From Evernia prunastri (Eukaryota > Ascomycota > Lecanoromycetes > Lecanorales > Parmeliaceae): DNA of 64,000 bases. The position numbers and the translations under genes are program-made. Under the pieces are notes generated by a model, which saw nothing but the letters and a program-made list of their open reading frames with translations, ran no database searches and was not told the DNA's origin. This document shows, in pieces, positions 1-11,504 of the stretch (position 1 is the first letter of the stretch; each line of letters begins with the position of its first letter). The stretch is from NCBI GenBank assembly GCA_003184365.1, contig NKYR01000027.1, positions 248,001-312,000 on the forward strand, read 5' to 3'.

Positions 1-420
1 CTGCCTAATTGGCCTTATCAGATGGGAGCTTTCGGGGCCGAATCATTCAATTATTATCAGATGGCGCCAAAAACGCCCATGTCCTCGGTCTCCGTCGTCC
101 GAAGCTTAGCATAAAACCGAGCCGAGGTGCTCTTGTTGCTTTGAGCCTCTACTATAACTCTCTGCCCGATTCCCGCTTGATGACCCGGGTTCAGCGTCTC
201 TGGAGGGATCGTAGCCCGTCAAGTACGCCCGTCTCCCGCGGCTGTTCCTCAGCATGGACAAGTTGAGCCACATGGCATACTACGGGGAAACAGCCGTACA
301 AAGAGGATACATGCAACCCCACTCAACCCTGAAATATCCAACAGACCTACCTTAGTATTGACATGGCAAGCTGTCGTTCTTTTCCCTCAGAATTGATCAG
401 TCTCAGTCTGCAAGTAAAAT
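1..420. other. Left-edge region without a supported gene
   Basis: Only short frames without recognisable protein features occur here. One copy of the recurrent TACCTTAG motif lies at 348-355. The stretch may be the former upstream region of the broken GH12-like gene that follows, but I see no clear promoter element. Confidence 0.5.
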
Positions 421-1230
421 TTACACCTCGCTCAACCTGTATGTTGGATCAGGTGCAGCTGTACGATTACTGCCAAGTCGCTAAGCCGCTGTCCCTTTAC
501 CTGAACGTGAAGTACGACTATATGTCGGGCAGAAAGGTGGTGTATATGTAAGGCATGGTGGGACTAGTGTATTAGGCCGTGCATATGGAAGACCTAAAAG
601 ATGGAGTTGCCTTCTCGACCACCTGGGTTTGGACGAGAAATGCCACCTACGCCTCTCAGACACAGGTCCACTCTTATGCCAACGTCAAGCCAAACTCCAG
701 CGCCCCCTGTTATGCTTTCGGACACACTAGTATTCACATTCAGTACTAAATGGACCGGAAACCCGAACATTTTCGACATCGATGGCATAGACGCCGTGCG
801 TGCGAGGTCAATCACAACATATTCCTGAATCCTGACATCAAGCAAACCGCCCAAGTTCCAGACCCGAGATTTGAAGTTATGATCTGGCTGGCCGCCTTCG
901 ACGAGACATATCCCACAGGCTACACGAACGGTTCAGTTGTAGTAAATTTCTCGACGGCCAGAACTAGTAAGTCATCTACTCCTCAACAAGCATCTACCCT
1001 CTACATTACTCTGTCTTCGAGATGATCTAGCTAGCACCTTTTTGCGTTCCCCTAGCACCCTCTTCGAGAGCCAAAACAACCAGACTGGCCAGCAACTTCG
1101 TCGCCCCGCAGGAATTGACCTCCTTTTTGCAACTCAACGCCTTCCGCTCTTCAGGAACCTTGTGGTTGGTAACGAGGTGCCCAAAGGCTCGATGAGCACA
1201 TCGTTGCTCTGGTCTTGGATGCTGTGAGCT
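420..1230 (+). pseudogene. Broken GH12 (xyloglucanase/endoglucanase-like) gene
   Basis: Several pieces read like glycoside hydrolase family 12, secreted beta-1,4-glucanases that cut cellulose or xyloglucan. In one frame, in order: YDYCQVAKPLSL (about 460-497), DLKDGVAFSTTWVWTRN (about 591-641), VHSYANVKPNSSAP (about 657-698) and FEVMIWLAAF (870-899). The last contains the Glu-x-Met-Ile-Trp strand that carries the GH12 nucleophile. That frame is stopped at 549-551, 573-575 (both could lie in a very short intron) and 747-749. A neighbouring frame at 738-751 reads FSTKW, expected at that point, so a frameshift is likely. After a plausible donor near 966 a third frame reads FVAPQELTSFLQLNAF (about 1100-1147), resembling the GH12 C-terminal region. 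I found neither the second catalytic Glu nor an intact start and signal peptide. An alternative is a diverged gene with unusual introns. Confidence 0.5.
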
Positions 1231-2494
1231 TACCTTGACCGGAGGCTTTTTCAGTCTCTGAGACGGCTAGGCAATGCTTCTCTTATCAACAGACCTATTA
1301 CCTTGCTGAATTTAGACTGGGCTAAGAAAGCTTAGGTGTAGTGTTTGTATTGCTCTGAAGACAGGTAAGCCAAACTTTTGGGGGGATCCCCTTGGCGATA
1401 TGTGGTGTATGTATGGTGTATATATAGCTCGTAGGTACCCCCCGACCGTTTCCCCCTTTCAACAAGGCTATCTTGTCAATCATTCGGCCCGAATCATGGG
1501 GCATAGGGGCCAAGAACAATAATAATATAGGTGGAAATGGGAAAATCCACGCTTTGAAAAATGACCACGGCGACAGCATGGACATACCGAGGGCATATCA
1601 AAGGAAAGACACCCGATGATACCACTCCACGATACCACTCCATGCTACCACCTTCACTACACGGTAGAGTGGGCAGGGAAAGCCTTTGGCCATGTCTGGG
1701 TTGCAGTACCTCGGTAGGATCAAAAGTCGCGACGCCAAGCTTTCAAATCCTGCCAAGTCGGCCAAGATGGAAAACCCGATTTTGCCTGCCAGAATGCTAC
1801 TACACCAACCTACCCAAACGCTCACCTCACCACCTGGCTTAAGAATAGTGTTTCGAAACTTGTACACGTTAGTTACGTAACAACGGGAGGATTGTTTAAC
1901 TGGTGGCTATATGTCTCTAGCCACTTTGCTGTACTTGGGTTCGAAAATGCTCAAAAGCTCCTTTGCTGTTCATACTGTATAAGGGAATTGGAGAGCTGGG
2001 TGTCGAGACCTGAAAAACAAGTCCTTGCATTGTGCAGTAGGATTCTTCCCAAAACTGCTCGAAAGGCTCTTGATAAAGGTACTGAATGAATCGATTATGT
2101 AAAGCAACCGTGAAATTAGGAGGGTTGCGGTGAAATCGGGTCTGTTGACTTTGTCCTAACTTGGAAGCCCAATTCCAATGATTGGTTCCTAAAAACGTTC
2201 CGAGATGTCAGATTTCTGCAAATTCGGCTGGATCTCTCAGCACATCAACCACCGCGGATGGGCCAGACTCTGGCGTGCGCCATCCTCGTGCATAAGCCTT
2301 CGAATATATATCACAAGCACTTCGCTGCTCTGTTTCGAACCGTTTTCGTGTTCTTCTTCCTCTCTTCTAGAAAGGATTGTCGCTTCTGCTCTGCATTTTG
2401 AATCCTCGTGCTGCAGAAAGAATCCAAGGTATTGCTCGCGCGCGAATCCGGGACGCATCTACTATTCCTTCTTTTACAGTAACTGCTAGTAGTT
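1231..2494. other. Intergenic region; promoter of the GMC gene at its right end
   Basis: Short frames here have no recognisable content. A TATA-like ATATATAT tract lies near 2306, about 190-220 bases before the GMC start codon, and the segment 2340-2480 is pyrimidine-rich, as fungal leaders often are. I see nothing else. Confidence 0.4.
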
Positions 2495-4513
2495 ATGACG
2501 AATCCGTTAAAGGGTCTTAATGCTGCGATGTGTCTCAAGCTCCTGCTGTGTTGCGTATGGGCTTCAGCTGTGTTGGCAGATTCGCTGCATGGCCGAAGAC
2601 AATCAGCCGACTACAGGGGTTCATCTGCAGGTTACACCTTCGGTAAACCTGGTGTCAGCGCTTCCTACGACTATGTCGTTATCGGCGGAGGTACAGGTGG
2701 GCTGGCAATAGCGACACGACTAGCTGAGGACCCTTCCATCAGCGTTGCAGTGGTTGAAGCCGGAGGTTTCTACGAACACGACGATGGAAATATCAGTGTC
2801 GTGCCTGCGTATGACATCTTCTTCGCTGGGACAGGCGCCAATACCACAAATCCGCTGGTGGATTGGGGATTCCTCACAACGCCTCAAACTGTATGTGGTT
2901 TGCCGCTGCTAAATCCACATCGTTGACGTCTTTGCAGGGCTGCAATAATCGAAAGTTGCACTATGCGCGAGGCAAGACGCTGGGAGGTTCTTCAGCGCGT
3001 AATTTCATGTTCTACCAACGGCAAGTCAGCCGTTGCGTTAGACCCAGTCACTTATGCTAATTATTGCAGGCCGACCGTAGGAGCGATGCAGTGGTGGTCC
3101 GACCTCGTTGGCGACTCAAGCTACACCTTTGCCAACCTCCTACCTTTCTATAAGAAGAGTATACACTATACACCGCCAAGTATTGCTTATCCAAACAGCT
3201 CAAATATTCAAGATGATAGCGCTTTTAGTCCCACTGGAGGACCAGTCCAGGTGTCTTTTGGCAAATATGATGACCCATTCGGAACGTGGGCTCAAAAGGC
3301 TTTGCAAGCTGCCGGTGAGGTTGCTATCAAAGGATTCCAGATTGGCAAACTCATCGGGTCCGCATACCTGGCATTCACCATTAATCCTGTCGACGCCCAT
3401 CGGTCTAGCTCAGAAGCAAGCTTCTTACAATCGGCTAGAAGCCCTAGAAATCTATTCATCTATAACAACACTCTAGCCCAGAAGATCATCTTCAAAGGCC
3501 CACAGAATGCCGCTCAGGGTGTTCTCGTTTCTTCAGTGGGAATCGACGTGCAGGCTTCCGGTCCCACCTACACTCTCGGCGCCAAACGCGAGGTCATTCT
3601 CTCCGCCGGAGGTTTCCAGTCGCCGCAAATGCTCATGGTCTCCGGCATCGGCCCGCGAGCAATACTTCAAAGTCACGGCATTCCCGTGCTTAAAGATCTC
3701 CCTGGCGTCGGCCAAAACATGCAAGATCACGTCTTCTGGGGAACCTCATTCCGAGTCGACGTCACCACCTCGTCCGCCGCGGTGAACCACCCCGACCTCG
3801 AGGCCCAGGCAGTAGAATTGTACAACGACAACGCGACCGGCCCCCTCACAAACCCCATCGTCCCCGTCCTCGGTTGGGAGAAGATCCCGCAGGCGGATCG
3901 TGCCGCCTTCTCCCCCGCGACGCTGCAGGCCCTGAGCACCTTCCCCGCCGACTGGCCCGAGATCGAATTCATCCCCATCGGCACCGTCCTGGGCTACGCG
4001 GCAGACTTCGCGGCCGGGGACCCGCTTGACGGGCACAACTACGCCACCATGTCCACCGTGCTCATCAGCACCCTCAGCCGCGGTAACGTCTCTATCTCCA
4101 GCGCCAAAATGTCCGACCCCCCACTCATCAACCCCAACTGGATCACCCACCCGGTGGATCAAGAGCTCGCCATCGCGGCCTTCAAGCGCTCGCGCGAGGT
4201 GTGGAAATTCATGTCCGACATCACCGTCGGGCCGGAATACCTCCCGGGCCCCAACGTCCAGAGCGACGCCGACATCCTCAATTTCATCCGGCAGGCCCTC
4301 TCGCCCGTGTGGCACGCCGCTTCGACGTGCAAGATGGGCCGGCCGGACGACCCGATGGCCGTCGTCGACACCAAGGCGCGCGTGTATGGCACCTCGGGGC
4401 TGAGGGTCGTGGACGCGAGCGCGTTTGCCATCCTGCCGCCGGGACATCCGCAGTCGACGGTGTATGCGCTGGCGGAGAAGATCGCGAACGATATCAAGGC
4501 GGGGCATAGGTAG
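2495..4513 (+). CDS. Secreted GMC-family FAD oxidoreductase
   Basis: Flavin-dependent oxidase or dehydrogenase of the glucose-methanol-choline family, which oxidises alcohols, sugars or aryl alcohols; the substrate cannot be told from sequence. Exons 2495-2890, 2938-3020 and 3070-4513 give 640 residues. Starting at the second ATG (2528) leaves a cleaner signal peptide (MCLKLLLCCVWASAVLA), so secretion is likely either way. The dinucleotide-binding motif VVIGGGTGGL is at about residues 61-70. GMC signature 1 (ARGKTLGGSSARN) spans exon 2, and signature 2 reads GGFQSPQMLMVSGIG. The active site is at the C-terminus: SPVWHAASTCKMG with the catalytic His, and PPGHPQSTVYALAEK with the second His. 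Intron 2 is a GC-AG intron (donor GCAAGT, branch-like GCTAAT). The 3' half (about 3700-4500) is much richer in G/C at third positions than the 5' half. It converges with the PAP2 gene. Confidence 0.9.
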
Positions 4514-5085
4514 CCTTGAGGGGTGTATGTATGTATTTTTGTATGCTACTTCATGTCACTTCTAGAGGGAAGGGGGAGGAGAGAGAAACCTTTTTGATCG
4601 GGCAATAAACAGCAATAATCCCCTGAATGGCTGCTCCCAGCCTCCTTTCCTGTATTCTTCTCCAACCACGCATGAGAGCTGTATTCTCACCACCCGTGAT
4701 CTGTAGTGGGCCTCTGAAAGGATGATACACTTTCAAAGGACTTTGTTGAGGATTCTCTGGCATCAGCCCGGTTCCAGTTGTTATTCACGTCAGTCACGAC
4801 GGAACTTGCGTCGGAGGGGATGTCGGAGAGCCCTGAAATTCCGTCGTTGATGCTTCTCTGCTGAGCATTGAAACGATATCTAAGGTACCTTTCCAAGTAC
4901 CACCCTTTCCGAAACTTTGATCTACTTCTACACCTGGGCTGACGCTAATCTGTTTCTGCAATAAATGCATGCCAGGTGCTGAGCCATCTCCACGCGCTCG
5001 GTAGCTCTACTTCAACGACATTCGACAGATCTCCAGCTAAGCGCTAGCTGTTAGTCTATTTGGGTATTTGGAGACTTCATTTGTT
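4514..5085. other. Convergent intergenic region between GMC and PAP2 genes
   Basis: Both flanking genes end here, so the stretch should hold two 3' ends. A CTAAGGTA copy followed by CC (an embedded GGTACC) lies at 4880-4889. No gene is supported. Confidence 0.4.
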
Positions 5086-6370
5086 CTACGGGAACGGCCT
5101 CCTACTAGATCCGCTCACTCCGGGCGGTTCAGCACGGCTCAAATCCGTCAGAGCAATGCCTTCGCTACCCTCGCTTGTCTTATACGACCGAACCGTTGCA
5201 TTACCATCCGATACCCCTTCACCGCCGGGTCCAGTCTCTAGATCTGTCCCGTTCCGATCATATGATTTCTCGTCGTTGACGTAGGTCACAAGCCCAATTC
5301 CTCTCTTGAAGGCTCGATCGGGACTTCTAGGCGCCCATGCCCAGCCTCCACCTCGGCTGATTGGAAGGTGATACCCGCGGAATCCAAGCCACGCGCTAAC
5401 CATACCCAGGATTGCCCCGGAGATGATATCGAAGCCGTGGTGCTTGAAGTCCGAGTACCGTGTTAAAGAGATGTAGATTGCCGCACCTATGGATATGAGG
5501 GGGGAAATGATGAGATAGGTGGGCGGCGCAGCTGCTTGTTTGTGAGGCTTCACATGCTGGCCGTTCACGTCTATGTTTTGGTAATTCAGAAAAGGTATGG
5601 TGATTGCCAATTTAGCACAGAGAAACAAAGCGAGGTATGTCAAGCCGGCAAAAGAAACTATGAAGAGGCCTGTCAGCTGACGATTGAAGGTCAGAACCCG
5701 TACAATCTACTAACTCACATGATGAATGACCGCTAGGAAAGCTTCTGAACCCATCATCCAGGGTTGGTCCCGGATTGCGGCAGATGGTCCAAGAGACGAG
5801 GTTGATTCCTTCGTCGACCTGATCACCAATTCCCCCAACCGTGCTATCTAGTAGCCGTGATAGATTTGGGTCACATCGAGCAAGCATATCGGGCCTTGGC
5901 TTTCCAACCAGGTTTTTCGTGCCGTTCGTGATCATGAAAGCAACAGCCAGCGAGAGCCCAAGGCCCATCCATGCGGCATTCCATTCCCAGATCTTCCGTT
6001 TCCACACCTTTGGACGAGATGCACTCTTGAATGTAGGACCTGGTACGACAACAAAGCATACGATGAACGTGATAATGGCTGGAATGGCGAGCCCAATGGC
6101 TACGAGCAGGCCTGTTGAGATCTTTTCCCTTGTGACATATGGGAAAGAGATGTCTGCATTGGTGAGATCGAAGGGCCTCTTATTGGGCGTGACGGCGGAG
6201 AATCCAGCACCGACTGCTGCAATCGCTCTGTGGCCATATCAGCTTGACGCCTCAATGATTGATCGTGTTCGCAAGCGGTGGATTGCTTACACGATTATGA
6301 TCCAGTCGATGATATAGGAAAGTATCAGTCGAATAGAGACACGACGATGTAATTCAATGCCAGACGCCAT
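5086..6370 (-). CDS. PAP2-family lipid phosphate phosphatase (Dpp1/Lpp1-like)
   Basis: Integral membrane phosphatase that removes phosphate from lipids such as diacylglycerol pyrophosphate or phosphatidate. Exons in transcript order: 6370-6291, 6227-5719 and 5657-5086, giving 386 residues. The three PAP2 motifs are present: KNLVGKPRP (K-x6-RP), FRSFPSGHSS (PSGH) and TRYSDFKHHGFD, which matches the SR-x5-H-x3-D motif with Thr in place of the usual Ser. Hydrophobic segments include the N-terminal LILSYIIDWIIIV, a TGLLVAIGLAIPAIITFIVC segment and several around the motifs, consistent with about six membrane spans. The C-terminal 90 residues are hydrophilic and probably cytosolic. Intron 2 ends at CATAG, which restores the conserved SSFSFAGLTYLAL segment after PSGH. 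Family assignment is firm; the exact lipid substrate is not determined. Confidence 0.88.
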
Positions 6371-8077
6371 AAGATGAAGATAGCGTTGAATGAAAGAAGA
6401 AGGACGATGGTGGATAAGAGAAAGCAGCTTCTAAAGTAATGAGGTTGAAAGGGGAAGAAAGCTCGCATTCATTTCGTTCTCAATGGATGGTTGCCAAGAG
6501 TAAGGTAGCCAAGCATACTCGGCCGAGTACTCTAATCGCCCCGGTCGAGGGTGGCAGAAGGGAGACAATCCAAGGTACGGAGAATGACTACAGGCTGAAG
6601 AATATAAAGAAGGGGCCGATCGATGCGTGCTTTCCCGCTCGCCAATGTGAATGCGCTATGTTGTAGATGTCTGTCGTAAGATCAAATCTCATGGAACCTC
6701 TTTCCTTTCACAAGACATCCCACTCCCTCAACCTAGCCTAAAGACTCCCCAACACCAACACCGATACCGAGCTTTGTAAGACAAACTTTGAGTGGTTTAT
6801 ATCGCTTACTGACATCTACACATCTCAGCTCCCCATTCTAGAATCATCATCACGAGATTGGGGGTGCCCACCCTCGAAGGTGATAAGTTCTAACCATTAT
6901 CATTCACCACTCTAATGATCACAGTTGATACTTGTTTCAGTGATGAAGATCTTCATATATCCTCTCGCCGTTGCTACTACGACAATCATAGGCAACGCAT
7001 ATTATGTGGAAAGTGGCTTTTGAAAGCTGGCCAAGCAGATGGCAAGGGCAGGGTGCTCATTTGAATGCACGTCTGCATAGAATGGACAAAAAAAATTGTA
7101 TGGCGTTCACGAATTTGAGCGTCTGATGGTGGCTAAATCGTCGATTTGCAGCACCAAGAAGAGGAGTGGATGCGTGGATGCATCAACATGATTGATGTTG
7201 CCGGACAAGCATGATATCAAGCGTATACCCACTCAGCATTTGTACAGACGAGGATTGCTTAAGTTCTACCAATGCATCTCAAATTGCAGTTCCCGCATTT
7301 GGCATCGAGACTTGCTTGGTGCGACGTTCATTGATTTCTGTTCTACACCCTCTAACCGATACTACGCCGCTTCCCGAGGTGGTTTAGGTCCTGAGTGTTT
7401 GTTGTGCCTGGATTGTTCGATCCTCCGGTGGTGGATCCGCTGGGCAAAGTACTACCAATCCATCCATCGAGTATTCTCCGGCGTTTGATCGGTTTCGATA
7501 CCGAGGTGGGTTGGCATCGGTAGATCCCCTGAGATTATACCATAGGTTTCTTCGTCCCTTGAAGGATTCTCTATGGCTCAAGGCCCAGCCCAAAAACATC
7601 GAGCCCTCCAAGACTCTCAGTCTACCGTGCGGTGCCCACAGTAAGGACTCGTCCGGACCACCAAATTCTGCTAAGTTGCAAGACTGGCGGTTGGCGGACT
7701 CGCTGGGTCTGGGTGTCGGTTGCACTTGCACGTGAGATGGGAAACACAGCATGGCTTTCGGTGAAAACGTGATTTGCTAGAGCTAAGATGCATCAACGTG
7801 AGTTGTGTAGCTGCTACCAAAAGATTCATTCCCTGCACCACTGATATAAAGCGCCGAGCAATCGAAGCCCCCACCATGTCCATGTAAAATGTTCGCGAGC
7901 ATAATGCAAGTCTACTTTCGTACATAAAACCAGAGTCCTAGCAGTCTTGAAACTTTGCATGAATTGCACAGAGGTGATGGATACGCGAACCGCAACGACA
8001 GAGCCATTTTTGATCATGCTGCGCATCCGAGCCAAGAAGTGCGCACTTCCAGCAATTCGTCCGAATTTTCCTGAGCA
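6371..8077. other. Intergenic region of 1.7 kb
   Basis: The promoter of the PAP2 gene should lie just right of 6370. The remainder holds only short frames; the longest, 7384-7752 on the minus strand (122 codons, ATG start), has no recognisable domain, signal peptide or splice-supported partner. I see no RNA gene or repeat. Confidence 0.4.
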
Positions 8078-9469
8078 TCAGGTGGCCGCCTCTCCAGCCT
8101 CCTCATCATCTTTCAAGGACACTTTCCCTAAGTAGTGATCAGCGAGAAGGGAGACATCGCTGGGCTCCACCGCCTCAACTTCTCCTGTTCCAGAATCATT
8201 CCCAGAGACGGGTTGGTCTTTGTCCTTTTGAGCCTTCTGAGGCGTTGACAACTTTTCCAGGGCGAGTTGCGCTTCCATCTCTGGCCATGGGACCGCCTTC
8301 TTCCAGATCTCTTGCTTCTGCTCTGCTGGAGTGGGATGTCCTTCTGGAGGATAATTGCAGATGATGTTCCAGATATCCTTGACCCACCTTGCCTCGTCCA
8401 TCTCGACAAGAAACTCTTTGTTGTCAACTTTTTGACCATAATCACTGAGATCCCTTGGGATGGTTTCTTTCGGGATTGGCGCTACAAACCAGGCATCACG
8501 GATGAGTCTACGTGGAACAAAGAAAGCGTTCCTTGACCTGGCAACGACAGAGTGTGAGAAATGGTAATCAGCATATCTGAGGTGATAGCTGTTGTCGTTG
8601 ATGTCTGGTACAATCAAGCGGCCAGCACTGTGGCTGATCACAGCTTCAAGTCCATTGGGGAACGTTTCGCTGTTGGAGATAACGATCTTGAAGTCTCGCA
8701 TCAGTGGTTGGTACTCTAGGAAGTCGATTCTCATTGAATGACTCCGCTGGAGAAACTCTTTGCTGAAGGCTCGCAATGCTCTTTCCTCTTGTTCTTCGAG
8801 GTTATGTACTGATTGGTCTGAATCTGTCACTTGTGGGCCTGATGCTTGGGGCATAATGGCCTCGGGAGTGCCGGCTCTTGGGATTCGTCCATCCAACCCG
8901 ATCCGAAATGGGGTGGTGGTGGGATGCATTGGATTGATAGCGATTCGCCTGATCTCCTCGATATTTGCTAGCAGGAAATTGATGGAGAAGCTATACTCAA
9001 ATAAAGTCGGGGCTGATATTGCATCCAGGCCAACTTCCTCTTTGCCACTGCTCTCTTCTCCTTCGACTGGCCAGTATAATCTCTGTGGCAGGAGTGCTAC
9101 CAGGTCATGATCGTCAGAAAAGGTGACAATCAAGAATTCGGAGGCCTCGCGTTGAGCCGGTGATATCTGGCACTGAGAGCGGTTGATCTCTTGCCCATCA
9201 GCTTCGACCCCGGTTTCTTTGGACGCAGTGACTATGCTGAAGGTCACGTAGGAGATATCCTCTCTGGACATTTGGAAGTATCGATCTGCATATGACACGG
9301 GGAGGAGACTTTGTCCCACGTACACTGCTCCATCGCAGGTAGAATTCTTCCAAGATCGGATAACAGGCGCTTTGGTCAGCAGGTTGAAAATGCGGGCTTT
9401 GTGGCAGTGGATCTCTTCTTCGGTTGTGAGAATGGCTTGAGCTTCGTTTCCTACGCTGGTTGCCTCCAT
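8078..9469 (-). CDS. Hypothetical protein, 463 residues, no recognised domain
   Basis: I do not recognise this protein. It is a single open exon from an ATG to a stop with no intron needed. It has no signal peptide or obvious membrane span, and its composition is ordinary for a soluble protein. A hydrophobic stretch near TLFEYSFSINFLLANIEEI is too mixed to call a membrane helix. The C-terminal 80 residues (from about EIWKKAVPWPEME) are charged and low in hydrophobics, probably disordered. It is divergent from the RING-like gene beginning at 10039, with 569 bases between the two ATGs, so they may share a promoter region. The long uninterrupted frame and even codon use support a real gene. Confidence 0.65.
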   Translation of the reverse strand: MEATSVGNEAQAILTTEEEIHCHKARIFNLLTKAPVIRSWKNSTCDGAVYVGQSLLPVSYADRYFQMSREDISYVTFSIVTASKETGVEADGQEINRSQCQISPAQREASEFLIVTFSDDHDLVALLPQRLYWPVEGEESSGKEEVGLDAISAPTLFEYSFSINFLLANIEEIRRIAINPMHPTTTPFRIGLDGRIPRAGTPEAIMPQASGPQVTDSDQSVHNLEEQEERALRAFSKEFLQRSHSMRIDFLEYQPLMRDFKIVISNSETFPNGLEAVISHSAGRLIVPDINDNSYHLRYADYHFSHSVVARSRNAFFVPRRLIRDAWFVAPIPKETIPRDLSDYGQKVDNKEFLVEMDEARWVKDIWNIICNYPPEGHPTPAEQKQEIWKKAVPWPEMEAQLALEKLSTPQKAQKDKDQPVSGNDSGTGEVEAVEPSDVSLLADHYLGKVSLKDDEEAGEAAT

Positions 9470-10038
9470 GAGGTTGATGCTAATGACTTATTTTGTGCAA
9501 CCTGCAGGTTGTCAGCAGAGACTTCATCGCGAATCGTCTTAGGCTGAAGGACTCGGCTGGTGCATTGAGCAGGGGCAGTTAGATAGGGAATTTTGAGCAA
9601 AGATGTATACCTACTACCTAATTGTAACCATGGGAAGCATAAGGTAGGCAATACTACCCAGGTAGTGTGGCAGTGGTCAAGTAGAGAAGGCAGATACTAA
9701 GGTAGCTATATCTTTCTCTGATGCAGTATTGGGATGAATTGAGAGACTTTCGTAAGGTAGACTCTCACCAAGGGATACCCCAAATGAAGTGAGTTGAAAG
9801 ACTTCACGTCATCCATCCTTCGCACCTCTGTTTATCGAGAAGTCATCCGGATATTTCTTCCGATGGATCTCCATCATCTTTTCCACCAACCCCACCATGT
9901 CAATCAATTCTACTTCCTGACTTCGCGACGCACCCATTTTCTCATATATTCGTCTTTTGCAAGGTATAATCCCCTGCTCCAGCTGCTTAGCCATATGACT
10001 CACGCGTGCCCACGCAGAAGAGTGAGCTTATCTACCCG
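9470..10038. promoter_or_regulatory. Divergent promoter region between two unrecognised genes
   Basis: The stretch separates two genes transcribed away from each other. It contains a CTAAGGTA copy at 9697-9704 and related TAAGGTA sequences at about 9640 and 9752. A donor-like AAGGTATAAT near 9961 and an acceptor-like CACGCAG near 10016 suggest a possible intron in the leader of the right-hand gene. These are sequence observations only. Confidence 0.4.
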
Positions 10039-11504
10039 ATGCACAGCAGGCCCAGCTTCAAAGATTTTGAGCTTCAGGCCACTTTGAAAGGTCAGAACAT
10101 GGACAACAGCGATGTCAAAGATAATCATAAAGCCATCGTTCTCGTTGAGCTCATTTACTTCCAACCTCAAAGACTCAAGTTGACAGCATCTTCTCTAGGG
10201 CCCAAGTTAGCAAATTTTGAGAACGTTGTGCCTGAGTCAGGAGATTGGAGGAAAAAGAAAGGTCCCCGAGAATACATTTGCACCAGAGCAAGTGGCCTTT
10301 CCGCTCCTCAGAATCAGCAACTGATGGGGTCCAAGAACGTTGCGAAGACTGTAAGCTCCCGAAGACTAGATCAGAAACTTTGGCATTTCACCAGAAAGCA
10401 TTACAACTCAGCTGACAATGCTCCTCAGGAGACTTGCTGCGTTTGCACTGAGGTGTACTCCTGGGAAGACCAAATGGTCTTCACAAAATGCTGTGGAATA
10501 GCTATTGGCGCTCAGTGCAACGCTAAGCACATCGCTGACTGGGGAGAATGCTGGAATTGCGGCGAGGAAGCAGTCCACAGCGAGGCAGCTTCCGAGGCAG
10601 AAACTTGGGTTTCTTGGGACCTCAAAGACTGCCGTACACAGGCTTCACGTCTCCCACGTTATCCTAAGCATGCCAACCCCAATCCAGCCAAGAATCCCGG
10701 CCGCCACCAACCATCAGCGATGCTGAAGGCTGGTAGTACTCTGCCCAGCGGATCCACTACCGAAAGTTCGAACACCCCAGGCACAAGTCACACCCAGGAC
10801 TCTAAACCACTTCAAGCTATCCAATCTCACGTTTCAGGATTGACTGAGAATCAGAACGCTCGGGAAGCGGCGAAGTACCAATCAAAGAGTGCAAAACAGA
10901 ATACAAAGGCTGTGAGAACCGCACCTGAGTCTTCGTTAAATCTGATGACTGGACCTATGAAGAACAACGATATCGTGAGTGGAGGCTTTGATAAGGTCGA
11001 CGCAATGTCTTCAATAGAACAACAAGACTTCCTCTACGCTGGGTCTGTGTCTGCGGACTCCAACCCCTCCGAAGACGACCAGCAGCATCTGCCTGGCCAG
11101 AACGAAGAAGAGCGCGAGCGGCAAGAGGCCAAGCAGCATGTCATCGAAGCTATTCAGCATCTAGTAGAGATGTGCAACGCGTACGGCGAGGAAATCAGTG
11201 AGGCGGACAAGGATGAGGTCATCAATGTGATTTTAGAAGCTGTAGGAGGTAAGTCAACCCTTCAGCTAATGACGCAAAGACCGCGTCTAAAATGCTTTTA
11301 GGCTGCAAGACGTTCAAAGCTGCGATTGCCAGACGGATCTCTGGAGGCCCTTCAACTCCTAACGTGCCGCCAGCATCTGTTCAGACTCCGATGATCACCG
11401 TCCGGCGAGAACTCCAGCCCGTTGCAGCCCAGGCACCTTGCAGCAAGTGCGAACAACTAGAAGTCAGAATGAAGAAAGTGGAGGATGCTCTGCTATATTT
11501 ATGA
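10039..11504 (+). CDS. Hypothetical protein with RING-like cysteine cluster and C-terminal coiled coil
   Basis: Exons 10039-11248 and 11302-11504 give 470 residues. The frame is open back to a GTG at 10006, but the first ATG is 10039; an upstream leader intron or coding exon cannot be excluded. A cysteine cluster at about residues 131-176 reads CCVC, then KCC, QCNAKH and ECWNC, a spacing like a degenerate RING or treble-clef zinc fold. If so, a ubiquitin-ligase or zinc-structural role is possible, but the His/Cys order is not canonical. The middle of the protein is Ser/Asn/Gln-rich and probably disordered. An acidic helix-rich segment (EERERQEAKQHVIEAIQHL) and a C-terminal segment (CEQLEVRMKKVEDALLYL) look like coiled coil. 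I cannot name a family. Confidence 0.65.

Noticed and set aside
3746..4507. Minus-strand frame of 253 codons inside the GMC gene
   Set aside because: It is antisense to conserved GMC sequence in a GC-rich segment; its Arg/Gly/Val-rich composition is an artefact of high GC3 on the other strand.
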